Shown here in pieces: positions 1 to 8,175 of a DNA stretch of 64,000 nucleotides (its first letter is position 1; each line of letters opens with the position of its first letter). Both the position numbers and the translations under genes were made by a program. The notes below the pieces were generated by a model that saw nothing but the letters and a program-made list of their open reading frames with translations, made no database searches and was not told where the DNA came from. Source of the DNA: Streptomyces coffeae (lineage in GTDB: Bacteria; Actinomycetota; Actinomycetes; Streptomycetales; Streptomycetaceae); the NCBI RefSeq assembly GCF_016741875.1, contig NZ_JAERRF010000011.1:1-64000 (forward strand), written 5' to 3'.

Positions 1-146
1 GCCACCAGCGTGGAGGCCACATGTCCGCCGACCGCGAGGGTGCGCGCGTGGACCTCGACGGCCTCCGGGCCGACTGGTTGAAGCAACTCCGTCGCCGAAG
101 TGAGTGTGCCGGCCGCCGTGCGGTGGGCCTTCAACCGTTGGATCAC
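1..146 (-). CDS. VirB4-like conjugation ATPase (N-terminal fragment, continues past window start)
   Basis: Too short for an ORF caller, but reading the minus strand from GTG at 146 gives about 48 residues beginning IQRLKAHRTAAGTLTSATEL, followed by a segment with VGPEAVEV and LAVGGHVASTLV. The segment resembles the N-terminus of actinobacterial VirB4-type ATPases that follow prgI. The GTG overlaps the TGA of the prgI gene in a GTGA junction, so the two are translationally coupled. VirB4 proteins power assembly of conjugative type IV secretion channels at the membrane. The Walker motifs lie outside the window, so the family call rests on the N-terminal pattern and gene order. Confidence 0.6.
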   Translation of the reverse strand, partial: MIQRLKAHRTAAGTLTSATELLQPVGPEAVEVHARTLAVGGHVASTLV

Positions 147-1093
147 GCGTCGTCTCCCTCAGCTTCAGTACCAGGGGTGGAGGGGGGATCGGGATTGCAC
201 GCGGCGGTGATCAAAGCCGTCGTCTCGTCGGCGTCGAGCGGGGTGACGCTGATCTCGGCGGGCGCGAGTGCCCGGGCCGCTTCCTGGACGCGCTGGATGG
301 CCCGCCCGCCGCCCGCCGCGGACCCGGACTGGGGCCGCGTCGATTGTTCGCGGGTAACAAGGACGATCTGACGGGTCAGCAGATCTCCTCCTGCCGCGAG
401 TTCGGCAAGGTAGTCGGCGTGGGCCCAGGCCGCGCGTTCCAGCGCGGGGTGCGGCAGGGCAGGCGCGTGGTGGTGGAGCCGGTCGGCCAGGGGCGCGAGA
501 TCGGTGCGGTGGCAGCGCACCAGGAGTTGCGTGGGGCCGGTCAGCGAGTTGAGCCAGCGGGCGAACGCCGCGACCAGGCCCTGCTGCTCGGCGCCGCTGC
601 GCAGATCGAAGTTGACCGTCGAGCACGTCGCCAGCGCCGCCCGCCCGTGACCACGCAAATCCAGTACCCCTACGGGGCTGACCCGGCTGTAGGGCATCCG
701 CATCGCCGCCGGCACGGGGCCAGCTGCCTGAGTCAGGCGCGGGTTCACGATGTCGGGCAGCGCCGGTACGCCCTCCGGGGCGTGCGCGCGACGCTTGGGG
801 GTGCGGGCGTGGGCACAGGCGGCGAGCAGGAACTGGTCCAGGCCGATGCCCTCCCGGGAGCCCAGCGCGATCGCGGTGACGACCCCGGCCACGGGCACCG
901 TCATGACCAGATACGCCAGCGGTGCCATGACCGGGCGCAGGATCCAGTACCCGCCGTACAGCACCAGGGCGCAGGCGGCCAGGATCGCGGCCTGCCGCGC
1001 GGTGAGCGGGCCCAGGACACGGTCGGGCCGGGCGATGTCGGCGGGGATGCGCGTGGCAGCTGCCGCTTCGTCGTGCACATCGGTCATGAACAC
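143..1093 (-). CDS. PrgI-family conjugal transfer membrane protein
   Basis: 316 residues from GTG at 1093. An ATG at 1087 that overlaps the preceding stop as ATGA is an equally good start; a GGAGG precedes both. The N-terminus has IPADIARPDRVLGPLTARQ followed by two hydrophobic segments at about residues 36-53 and 57-75, then a long soluble C-terminal part. This is the layout of actinobacterial PrgI proteins, which are inner-membrane components of T4SS-type conjugation machines. It lies between the TrbL-like gene and the VirB4-like gene in one operon with overlapping stops and starts. The C-terminal half has no recognised motif. Confidence 0.75.
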   Translation of the reverse strand: MFMTDVHDEAAAATRIPADIARPDRVLGPLTARQAAILAACALVLYGGYWILRPVMAPLAYLVMTVPVAGVVTAIALGSREGIGLDQFLLAACAHARTPKRRAHAPEGVPALPDIVNPRLTQAAGPVPAAMRMPYSRVSPVGVLDLRGHGRAALATCSTVNFDLRSGAEQQGLVAAFARWLNSLTGPTQLLVRCHRTDLAPLADRLHHHAPALPHPALERAAWAHADYLAELAAGGDLLTRQIVLVTREQSTRPQSGSAAGGGRAIQRVQEAARALAPAEISVTPLDADETTALITAACNPDPPSTPGTEAEGDDA

Positions 1094-3033
1094 TCACCCC
1101 TCCGGGGCTGTTCGAGCGGCAGCCTGAGCTGCGCTGGACGGGTGGGCCGCAGACGCACCCGCTCAGCGGGAACCGGCAATACCAACTGACGCGAACGCAT
1201 CCTCGGGCCAACCTGACCCACCAGCGGTCGCACCGAAGAAGGGGAAGAAAGGCTGAGGGCCGTGGCCTGCGAGCGCGGGACACGTTCGGCTCGGATGGGC
1301 AGCCAGGTCTGGGCGGGGCGTCGCGGGCGGCCGGGGACACGCTGCGCGGCCACAGGCAGCTTCAGCTGCTGCTTGCGGCGTGCCTGGGAGGGGTGCATCA
1401 CCGTGCGCGGACCTTTCAGACTCGGGGCGTGTGATGCGGCGGGAGCCGCATCGGCTCGTGGACGGCCAGACGGTGGCCCCTGGGCCAGGCGCATTGCCGC
1501 CGGAGCGAGCGACGATCCGTCGGCGCCTGAGGCCACAGGGGTGGAGAGGGTGCCGCGCGGCGCGGTTGAACCGGCGGTGGCCGCGCTGGCTCCCGCGGCC
1601 CTTGCCGAGCCGCCAGCAGGACGTGGAGCCGGCCCACGGCCAGGCAGTATCCGGAAGAGGCCGGGCCCCGGTCCCGGACCCGGCCCTGGGGGCCGGATGC
1701 CTCCACGGCCGGGCAGCCCGCCTCCGCCGCCGGGGCGGCCACCCCCGCGCCCGCGGCGGAGCAGGGGCATGCCGGGCAGGTAGCGATCCATGAGCCGGTA
1801 CATGGCCAAATGACGCAGGATCCGCACCGCCGTGGGGGCATGGGGGTTGTGGACCGGAGTGGCGCGGAAGACGACCTGCATCGTCCAACCGGGGATCTTG
1901 AACAGCACCCAGAACAGCGCAAAGCTGGCCAGTATCGTGCCCAGCTTGTCCGCGTACGGAATCCCCAGCGCCGTTGCCCCGGGGGCGAAGAACAGCTTGA
2001 GCGCCACGATGAACGTCATCGACTGCGCCACCTGGATCACCAGGCAGCCGGCCAAGGCGCGCCACCACAGCCGGGCCATCGGCTCGGTGAGCGGGTGGGC
2101 GTGGCATGCCAGGGCCAGCGGACCGGAGACAGCGAGCAGAGCCATGACCGCCACCCGTACGAAGAAGCCGATCAGCACAGCCAGGATCAGCGCGATCATG
2201 ACGACCGAGACGATCAGCAGATCGATCTTCAACCCCGGGGCGCCGAACAGAGAGAAGGGGAGCGCGCGCTCAACCAGCCCTTGCCCGGCGTCGGCCATGC
2301 CGATCCCCATGATCGCGTGGGAGAGCCCGTTGCCGAGGGCGATGGTCTTCCCCATCACGGTCAAAGACGTCGCGGAGGCGATCATCCCGAAGACAAGGCG
2401 TGGGGCGATCTGCTTGAGGGCGTACCGGGTCTGGACCGTCTCATACCCCATCACCGTGATCCCGCCCGCGGTCACGAACAGCACATAGATGCCGACCGTG
2501 ATGCCCATCGCCCCCGTCCACAGGCGTTTGAGGTCGGCATGCTTGGTGACATCGGGCGTGGCGAGGAGGGTATCTGCGAGCAGCTCCCGCAGCGGTTTCA
2601 TGATCTGTTCGACGATCAGCCCCAGGAACGAGGTGATCGCGTTCACGATCATCCCCGGGATGTCGAACAGGCCGTCCAGACCCCAGCCTGCCGGGGAGCA
2701 GTCACCGCCGGTGACCTCACAGGCAGGAGGCGTCGGTCCGGGAGTCGGCTCCCGAGCTGGCGCGCGCGAGTGCCCCTCGGACGGGCGGTCAGGCGCCGGG
2801 CTCGCCCCAGGCGCGGTCTCCGGCCGGGGAGATGGCGCCCCCGGTTCCGGCGGGCTTGCTCCAGGACCGGGCTCAGGCCGCGGCTCCGGATCCGCAGGCG
2901 CGGCGGGCGATCGGGGAGCTGTTGCAGGCAGGACGCTTGCGTGTGCGGGCGGCGCGGTGAGCATACCGGCGCTGACAAAGAGGGGAATGGGCGCCAAAAG
3001 CAGGGCAGCGAGGAGGCGGCGGGTGAGGGTCAT
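1084..3033 (-). CDS. TrbL/VirB6-like polytopic conjugal transfer protein
   Basis: 649 residues. Residues 1-32 look like a signal peptide ending near PAHA. A Pro/Glu-rich linker (about 33-110) follows, and then a hydrophobic core with several membrane segments (about 120-150, 172-200, 210-235, 268-310, 328-350 and 365-385). Residues about 400-649 are a Gly/Pro/Arg-rich, probably disordered tail. This arrangement is typical of TrbL/VirB6-like channel proteins of actinobacterial integrative elements. The start overlaps the end of the pilin-like gene (ATGA at 3030-3033), and its own end overlaps prgI. The low-complexity tail produces long spurious frames on the other strand. Confidence 0.7.
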   Translation of the reverse strand: MTLTRRLLAALLLAPIPLFVSAGMLTAPPAHASVLPATAPRSPAAPADPEPRPEPGPGASPPEPGAPSPRPETAPGASPAPDRPSEGHSRAPAREPTPGPTPPACEVTGGDCSPAGWGLDGLFDIPGMIVNAITSFLGLIVEQIMKPLRELLADTLLATPDVTKHADLKRLWTGAMGITVGIYVLFVTAGGITVMGYETVQTRYALKQIAPRLVFGMIASATSLTVMGKTIALGNGLSHAIMGIGMADAGQGLVERALPFSLFGAPGLKIDLLIVSVVMIALILAVLIGFFVRVAVMALLAVSGPLALACHAHPLTEPMARLWWRALAGCLVIQVAQSMTFIVALKLFFAPGATALGIPYADKLGTILASFALFWVLFKIPGWTMQVVFRATPVHNPHAPTAVRILRHLAMYRLMDRYLPGMPLLRRGRGGGRPGGGGGLPGRGGIRPPGPGPGPGPGLFRILPGRGPAPRPAGGSARAAGASAATAGSTAPRGTLSTPVASGADGSSLAPAAMRLAQGPPSGRPRADAAPAASHAPSLKGPRTVMHPSQARRKQQLKLPVAAQRVPGRPRRPAQTWLPIRAERVPRSQATALSLSSPSSVRPLVGQVGPRMRSRQLVLPVPAERVRLRPTRPAQLRLPLEQPRRGECS

Positions 3034-3407
3034 TGCCCGCCGCCATCGTCGACGCCCACGATCTGTTTCAATGCCGCCACGAGGACCGGGGCGAGAATCG
3101 CCAGCCCGTAGCCGATCGCCGCGGCCTTCAGAGCCCGCTTGGAAGCCTCGACCTCACCGGGATCACCGCCGGCCATCAGATAGCGCAGGCCGCCGAAGGT
3201 AAGGAAGAGCGTGGCAAGCCCGGCGAGCAGACCCACGATCCAGGCCCGCAGATTCGACATCACCTCCGGGATCGTGGCCACCGCCCACACTGCGGGCGAA
3301 TCCGCCAACAGCACCGCGGTCGTCACTGGCACGGTGAACACCAGCCGGACCCCACAGCGAAAGAACCGATGCACGGCGCGGGGCGGCCGACGGACGCGGC
3401 TGAGCAT
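3030..3407 (-). CDS. Small pilin-like (TrbC/VirB2-type) membrane protein
   Basis: 125 residues. An N-terminal basic stretch is followed by a hydrophobic signal-like segment ending near PAVWA. Two membrane helices then flank a short loop: RAWIVGLLAGLATLFLTFGG and AIGYGLAILAPVLVAAL. The motif GGLRYLMAGGDPGEVEAS between them is characteristic of the VirB2/TrbC-type pilin-like proteins found at the head of PrgI-VirB4 transfer operons. It is the first gene of the minus-strand operon and overlaps the TrbL-like gene by four bases. Family assignment is from topology and context, because sequence identity among VirB2-type proteins is always low. Confidence 0.65.
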   Translation of the reverse strand: MLSRVRRPPRAVHRFFRCGVRLVFTVPVTTAVLLADSPAVWAVATIPEVMSNLRAWIVGLLAGLATLFLTFGGLRYLMAGGDPGEVEASKRALKAAAIGYGLAILAPVLVAALKQIVGVDDGGGQ

Positions 3408-3718
3408 GGCAGGGCACCTCCATCAGGACTGCAGCCAGACAGGAAACAGCGGGCAGGCGGAGTTGGTGGGGGTGAGCCGGATCCTTCGACCGGGGCCCGC
3501 CTCCTTCGGCGGATACCGGATGGCTCTCGGGGTGTCAGCACGAGACGGCGTGCTCACCCCCACCCAGCACACGGCCTGGAACACAAGAGCGCCGGCAGGC
3601 GGTCCTTTCCAGGCCGGCGGCTCATCCCTATATGCGGGAGGAGCCCCCATTTACCTCAGATAGAGAATCCAGGCCGGAGATTTTGACGCCCCGGCACCGG
3701 AAGTCCCTCTCATGCCCG
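3408..3718 (-). other. Intergenic region upstream of the transfer operon
   Basis: No convincing gene is present. The small frames here are shadows and lack family features. The region must hold the promoter of the minus-strand pilin-trbL-prgI-virB4 operon and the 3' end of the HTH gene. I see no clear operator or terminator. Confidence 0.4.
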
Positions 3719-4489
3719 TTACTGGGCCTGGGGCCGCAGGTGGGCGGCCAGGCGCTGCTCTGCTGAACTGCGATGCCGGTACAGCTGACGCGCACTCACC
3801 CCCCGCTCACTGGCGAGCGCTCCCATCGGCTCACCGTGCAACCGGGTCCGGGCGATCAACTGCGCCTCGGCCAGATTCACTACCCGGGCCCGCACCGCGC
3901 AGGCCAGTACCTGGTGCTCATCCGTCATCCCCTCACCCTCCGCACCGATGGTGGTGTGCAGACGACCGAGGTGAGCCATCGGTTCACCGGCCTCGCGTTC
4001 GCCGCGACGCCGGGCCGCATAGACGAGCCGGTGTACGGCGCGGTCCGCAGCGGCGAACAGCTCCCGGTCCAGCCCCGGATCAGCCGCATCCACCCCCGCG
4101 AGGGCAACCGTCACAGCCGTGAGGGCTTCCTGCTCGACCTCCTGACGCTCCAGATGGGCAGGGCGGGAAAGGCGGGCCAGCATCCGGCGCAGCACTGGAA
4201 TGGTCATGGCCGCGGCCACCACGCTCCACGGCTCGCCGAGCGTGTGCGCGCGGCGCACGACCTCGCACCAGGTACCCGACCGCAGCTCGGGCCGGGTGCT
4301 GGGGTGAGCCAGCCGGGTACGGATCCGGTCGACCGGCCAGGCTCCCTCTACGGGGTCGTCGCAGACCAGGTCCGCGGGCAAGGTGAGCGGCCGCTCAGAG
4401 TGAGCCAAGGCGAGGAACGACTGCTCCAGCGCCTCCAACGGCGAGGTGCCGGAGGTGTGGGAGTGGCGGGGTGCAGGGCGGTGGTTCAT
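3719..4489 (-). CDS. Hypothetical protein with C-terminal sigma-region-4-like HTH
   Basis: Start placed at ATG 4489, which has AGGAG seven bases upstream; a longer frame to 4519 lacks a ribosome site. This gives 256 residues. The bulk is helical without a recognised family. The C-terminal 60 residues contain a helix-turn-helix pattern, LIARTRLHGEPMGALASERG followed by VSARQLYRHRSSAEQRLAAHL, like region 4 of sigma factors. No region 2 is visible, so it is probably a DNA-binding regulator rather than a full sigma factor. Its place between the transfer operon and the methyltransferase block suggests control of element functions. Function is inferred from the HTH only. Confidence 0.6.
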   Translation of the reverse strand: MNHRPAPRHSHTSGTSPLEALEQSFLALAHSERPLTLPADLVCDDPVEGAWPVDRIRTRLAHPSTRPELRSGTWCEVVRRAHTLGEPWSVVAAAMTIPVLRRMLARLSRPAHLERQEVEQEALTAVTVALAGVDAADPGLDRELFAAADRAVHRLVYAARRRGEREAGEPMAHLGRLHTTIGAEGEGMTDEHQVLACAVRARVVNLAEAQLIARTRLHGEPMGALASERGVSARQLYRHRSSAEQRLAAHLRPQAQ

Positions 4490-4957
4490 GACGCGACTCC
4501 TGTGAGGGGGTTCGGACAACTTCCGCCGCCAGCCCTGTCACCCCGCCGCGCCACCGCCGGCCCGTCGGCGCACCACTGCCGGACGACAAGCAGCCCCGTG
4601 GTCCGCTGTGTGCGATGGCTCGCGTCTGGCCCGCCCGCTGTCAGCAGGCGCGGTGCCTGTATGGGCACGGCCGGAATCGAACGTAAAAAATCTTGAAGAA
4701 GTCCCCAGACCCTTCAGCGCCCTCCAACGGGGAGGGTCCGAGGTGGCTCCCTGATGGCTCGTGACCGGCTTGCACCCATCTTGAACTGCAATTATCAAGG
4801 AGGATCGCTGACGGGCCGTCCGGTGCCGCTATCTGTGGGCGGCTGGGCACGCGGCAGATCGAACGAAGCGTGCCAGACGGCAAAGCGCCCGTCCGGAATC
4901 TCTATTGTTCACGTCAGCATCAGACGGTTGGACCCCTTCTCCGGGCGCCACCAGCCA
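4490..4957. other. Divergent intergenic region with a strong Shine-Dalgarno
   Basis: Upstream of both the minus-strand HTH gene and the plus-strand methyltransferase block, so it should carry both promoters. AAGGAGG at 4797-4803 is a near-perfect ribosome-binding site, but the next in-frame codons are CTG at 4808 and GTG at 4823, with the first ATG only at 4958. It is locally less GC-rich than its surroundings (around 4675-4800). Confidence 0.45.
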
Positions 4958-5617
4958 ATGCACGAGCCTCACCACCGAGGACCCAGCCGCCCCGGCACCT
5001 CTCGCCCGCTGCCGACCACCATCTGGCTCCCCGGCCCGAACGACCCGCACCACGTCCCCGGTCCGGACGGCGTGCTACCCAGCTGGGCGATCGACAAGAT
5101 CCGCACCGACTTCACCCGCCGCTCCGCGCCCCTGATCAAAATCTCCATCCGCGATACCGAACCGGGCATGGACGCCCGCACCCCTTGTGCCACCTATACA
5201 GGCGCAGCTGGCAGTGACAGCGAAGCCAGCGGGAAGCCGGTCCTGCTCGCCGAACTGCATCCCGACACCCTCCCCACCCCCAGCGCCGAGCTGACCACCG
5301 ACGCCGCCGACGGCGGAATGCCCGGGGCGATGGAGAACGGCTGGCCCGGCTTCTTTCACCGCGCCCACCGCCTCCTGTCCGGCGACGGCCTCCTCCTGCT
5401 CGCCACCCGGCAGCGCCGCGACGCCGGACGCCTGACCGACCCCCTCGGCTCCCTGATCGCCTCAGCACGCACCGCCGGATTCCACTACCTGCAACACATC
5501 GTGATCGTCCACGGCCACCTCGCCGACGACCGCATCCAGCCCACACCGCCCCAGGGCGCCCCGCCTGGCCTGATCCACTCCGACCTGATCGTCCTGTCCG
5601 CGATCACCAGCGCATAG
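4958..5617 (+). CDS. Methyltransferase-fold-like protein of the mobile element
   Basis: 219 residues from ATG 4958. The frame is open upstream to 4754, and a strong Shine-Dalgarno at 4797-4803 could serve a CTG (4808) or GTG (4823) start, giving up to 50 more residues. The C-terminal part (FFHRAHRLLSGDGLLLLATR, then an 'AGFHYLQHIV' strand and a terminal HSDLIVLSA) resembles the last strands of a class I methyltransferase. It lacks an obvious SAM-binding GxGxG and catalytic motif. It lies 14 bases upstream of the SPPY methyltransferase and is probably co-transcribed with it, perhaps as a partner subunit. No function is demonstrated. Confidence 0.5.
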   Translation: MHEPHHRGPSRPGTSRPLPTTIWLPGPNDPHHVPGPDGVLPSWAIDKIRTDFTRRSAPLIKISIRDTEPGMDARTPCATYTGAAGSDSEASGKPVLLAELHPDTLPTPSAELTTDAADGGMPGAMENGWPGFFHRAHRLLSGDGLLLLATRQRRDAGRLTDPLGSLIASARTAGFHYLQHIVIVHGHLADDRIQPTPPQGAPPGLIHSDLIVLSAITSA

Positions 5618-5631
5618 AAAGGGCGTACGCC

Positions 5632-6609
5632 ATGCCCATCCGGGAATCGGTGTGGAACACCGCACCCACCTCCGCCCCCGCCCAGCGCGGTGACCGCTAC
5701 ACCACCGGCTCGGCCGCGCACCCGGCCAAAATGCTCCCCGCGATCGCCGCCCACGCCATCCGCACCTACACCCAACCCGGCGACCTGATCCTGGACCCGA
5801 TGTGCGGCATCGGCACCACCCTCGTAGAAGCCGTACACCTCGGCCGACACGCCTTCGGCACCGAATACGAATCAAAGTGGGCAAACGTGGCCCGTGCCAA
5901 CCTCGCCCTCGCCGCCCGCCAAGGCGCCACCGGCCACGCAGCGGTCACCTGCACCGACGCCCGGCACCTGCTCGCCCACCTCCCTGAGCAACAACACGGC
6001 ACCGCCGCGCTCGTCATCACCTCACCCCCCTACGGGCCCTCCGCGCACGGCCAAGTCCGCTCCACCCGCGAAAGCGGCAAACGCGGCGTCATCAAGACGC
6101 ACTACCGCTACAGCCACGACCCAGCCAACCTCGCCCACGTCAGCTCCGACCACCTCCTGGCCGCCTTCACCGAGATCCTCATCCAGTGCCGCCACGCGCT
6201 GCGGCCCGGCGGCCACGCGGTGATCACCACCCGCCCCTGGCGGACACGCGGCGAACTCATCGACCTGCCCTCCGCCGTCCTCGCCGCAGCACAAGCCGCC
6301 GGCCTCATCCCCGTCGAGCGCTGCGTCGCTCTCCTTGCAGGCATCCGCGAGGGCCGACTCATCGCCCGCCCGTCGTTCTTCCAGATGAAGAACGTCCGCG
6401 ACGCCCGCCGTGCCGGTGTCCCGCTCGCGGTCATCCAGCACGAGGACACCTTGGTCTTCCGCCGCCCCGTAACCCGGGCCTACTCCGAACGACCCAAACG
6501 CAGAGCGGGTGACGCACGGTGCGCGACCGGGACCGCACGCACACCGGACACGGCCTGTACCTTCCGCTCACGCACCTGCACCACCGGACGCCACCATGAC
6601 CTCCGCTGA
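5632..6609 (+). CDS. DNA methyltransferase (SPPY-type, N6-adenine or N4-cytosine)
   Basis: 325 residues. A motif X-like HPAKM lies near residue 30, motif I as DPMCGIGTT at 55-63, and catalytic motif IV as TSPPYG at 130-135. A (D/N/S)PP(Y/F) motif marks enzymes that methylate the exocyclic amino group of adenine (N6) or cytosine (N4). The motif order X-I-IV is that of an alpha or gamma class enzyme. No cognate endonuclease is nearby, so it is most likely a solitary methyltransferase protecting the element from host restriction. It sits 14 bases after the MTase-like gene, and its end overlaps the cytosine methyltransferase start by 14 bases. Confidence 0.8.
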   Translation: MPIRESVWNTAPTSAPAQRGDRYTTGSAAHPAKMLPAIAAHAIRTYTQPGDLILDPMCGIGTTLVEAVHLGRHAFGTEYESKWANVARANLALAARQGATGHAAVTCTDARHLLAHLPEQQHGTAALVITSPPYGPSAHGQVRSTRESGKRGVIKTHYRYSHDPANLAHVSSDHLLAAFTEILIQCRHALRPGGHAVITTRPWRTRGELIDLPSAVLAAAQAAGLIPVERCVALLAGIREGRLIARPSFFQMKNVRDARRAGVPLAVIQHEDTLVFRRPVTRAYSERPKRRAGDARCATGTARTPDTACTFRSRTCTTGRHHDLR

Positions 6610-7834
6610 CGTGCTGATCGGATCGCTGTGCTCCGGCGTGGGCAGCCTCGACCTGGGCGTACAGGCCGCCCTTGGCGGCCACATCGCCTGGCACGCCGAA
6701 ACCGACCCGCACGCCACCCAGGTACTCGCCCGCCACTGGCAGGTGCCCAACCTGGGTGACGTACAAGCTATTGACTGGCACCGGGTCCGGCCCGTGTGCG
6801 TCCTCACGGCCGGGTTCCCCTGTCAGGACCTCTCGGTTGCGGGCCCTCGCACCGGGCTTGCCCCTGGCACGCGCTCCGGCCTGTGGCATCACATCGTGAC
6901 CGCCATCGAAACGCTCAACCCCTGCCTGGTGGTGATCGAAAATGTCCGCGGCCTCCTCTCTACCCGAGCCGGGACCCATTCCCTTCGCCACATGGAACCC
7001 TGCCCGCGGTGTCTGGGAGACCCAGCCGATCAACCCCGCATGCGGGCACTGGGCGTGCTACTCGCGGACTTGGCCGACCTCGGGTACGACGCGAACTGGA
7101 CGTGCGTACGCGCCTCTGATGTCGGAGCCCCGCACCGCCGCGAGAGAGTGTTTCTTACCGCCTGGCCAGCAACCCTCCCGAGACGATGCGCTGTTGAAGA
7201 CGCCAACGGCGAACCTCGGTGCCAACGGGGGCTCTCAACACCCGGACAAACGCAAGGCTGGAGGCCACGGGCCCACCCTGGCCGACGAGATCGAGCACCT
7301 ACTGCCCACCCCGAGAGCCACCGACGGTGCCAAAGGCTCGCCGAACCAGAAGCATGGCGACGGCAGCCTGACCCTTGCCTCCACCGCGGCGAAGTTCGCT
7401 GCGCGTGCCACGCCACCCGGGGCTGCGGCACAGGCCGACCCCGAGTATCTGCTGCCCACTCCGACCTCATCGGACGGGAGCGGCGGCTCGGGCACCACCC
7501 CGAAACGCAAGGGCGGCATGAACCTGCGCACGGCTGTCACTCGCCTGCCCACTGGTGGGGCGACTACCTGCCTGCCATCTGTCGGTGGGAGCACGTGACT
7601 GAACGCGTCGCACCCAGGCCCACCGTGCCTGGCACACGCCGGCTATCGGCCGAATTCGTCGAGTGGATGATAGGACTCGACGGCCACGTCACCGGTACCC
7701 CGGGCCTTTCCCGCGCCGTTCAACTCCGTCTCCTCGGCAACAGCGTCGTTCCCCACCAGGCCACCCTCGCCTTGACGACCCTGGTCCCGAACTGGAGTCC
7801 TCACTCCTGCCCGCGGCGGGAGGAAAGGCCGTGA
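6596..7834 (+). pseudogene. DNA cytosine-5 methyltransferase with two compensating frameshifts
   Basis: The frame from ATG 6596 is 412 residues. It has C5-MTase motif I (LCSGVGSLDLG), catalytic PCQ (Cys76 in AGFPCQDLS), motif VI ENV (115-117) and motif VIII (HRRERVF, about 180-186). The C-terminus has FVEWMIGLDG and motif X LLGNSVVPHQA. Between about 7175 and 7550, however, the sensible protein is in the +1-shifted frame: DDALLKTPTANLGANGG, GHGPTLADEIEHLLPTPRAT and LLPTPTSSDGSGGSG. The original frame gives only basic nonsense there. One shift near 7175-7183 and the opposite one near 7545-7556 restore the frame. This is either a damaged gene or two sequencing errors. The catalytic half is intact; the target-recognition half is scrambled as written. 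Confidence 0.7.
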
Positions 7835-8175
7835 CGTCCCCCGATAGCACGCTCCCCAACGAGGAACGTGGGGCCGCCGAAGAGGCTGTGGTTCCGTCGG
7901 ACGGGGCGGTCCGCTCTTCCCCCACCCGGAGCTACGGTCCACGTCAAAACCACAGGTCACCGAAGCCTGACGTGACGTTCGAGATCCACACCGCCACCGG
8001 CGAGGAGGCCGATGCGCTGCGCAGGCTCCAGGGACAGGTCATGGTGGAGGTCATGACATGGATCGTGCAGCAGCGGAGGCGGCAACGCACCCCGCGGAAC
8101 TCCTTGCCGCCGCAGTCCCGCGCCACAGATCCCGCGGCGGGACCGGAACCGCCCATGGGACATCGCCCAAGCTGA
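7831..8175 (+). CDS. Small conserved-type protein preceding the recombinase
   Basis: 114 residues from GTG 7831, which overlaps the methyltransferase stop as GTGA. The N- and C-terminal parts look disordered, but the centre, VTFEIHTATGEEADALRRLQ followed by a helix ending WIVQQRRRQ, is a plausible small folded unit. The last 118 bases overlap the recombinase start at 8058 in another frame. Its position directly before the recombinase suggests a role in recombination directionality or regulation, but no motif supports a specific function. Confidence 0.5.
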   Translation: MTSPDSTLPNEERGAAEEAVVPSDGAVRSSPTRSYGPRQNHRSPKPDVTFEIHTATGEEADALRRLQGQVMVEVMTWIVQQRRRQRTPRNSLPPQSRATDPAAGPEPPMGHRPS

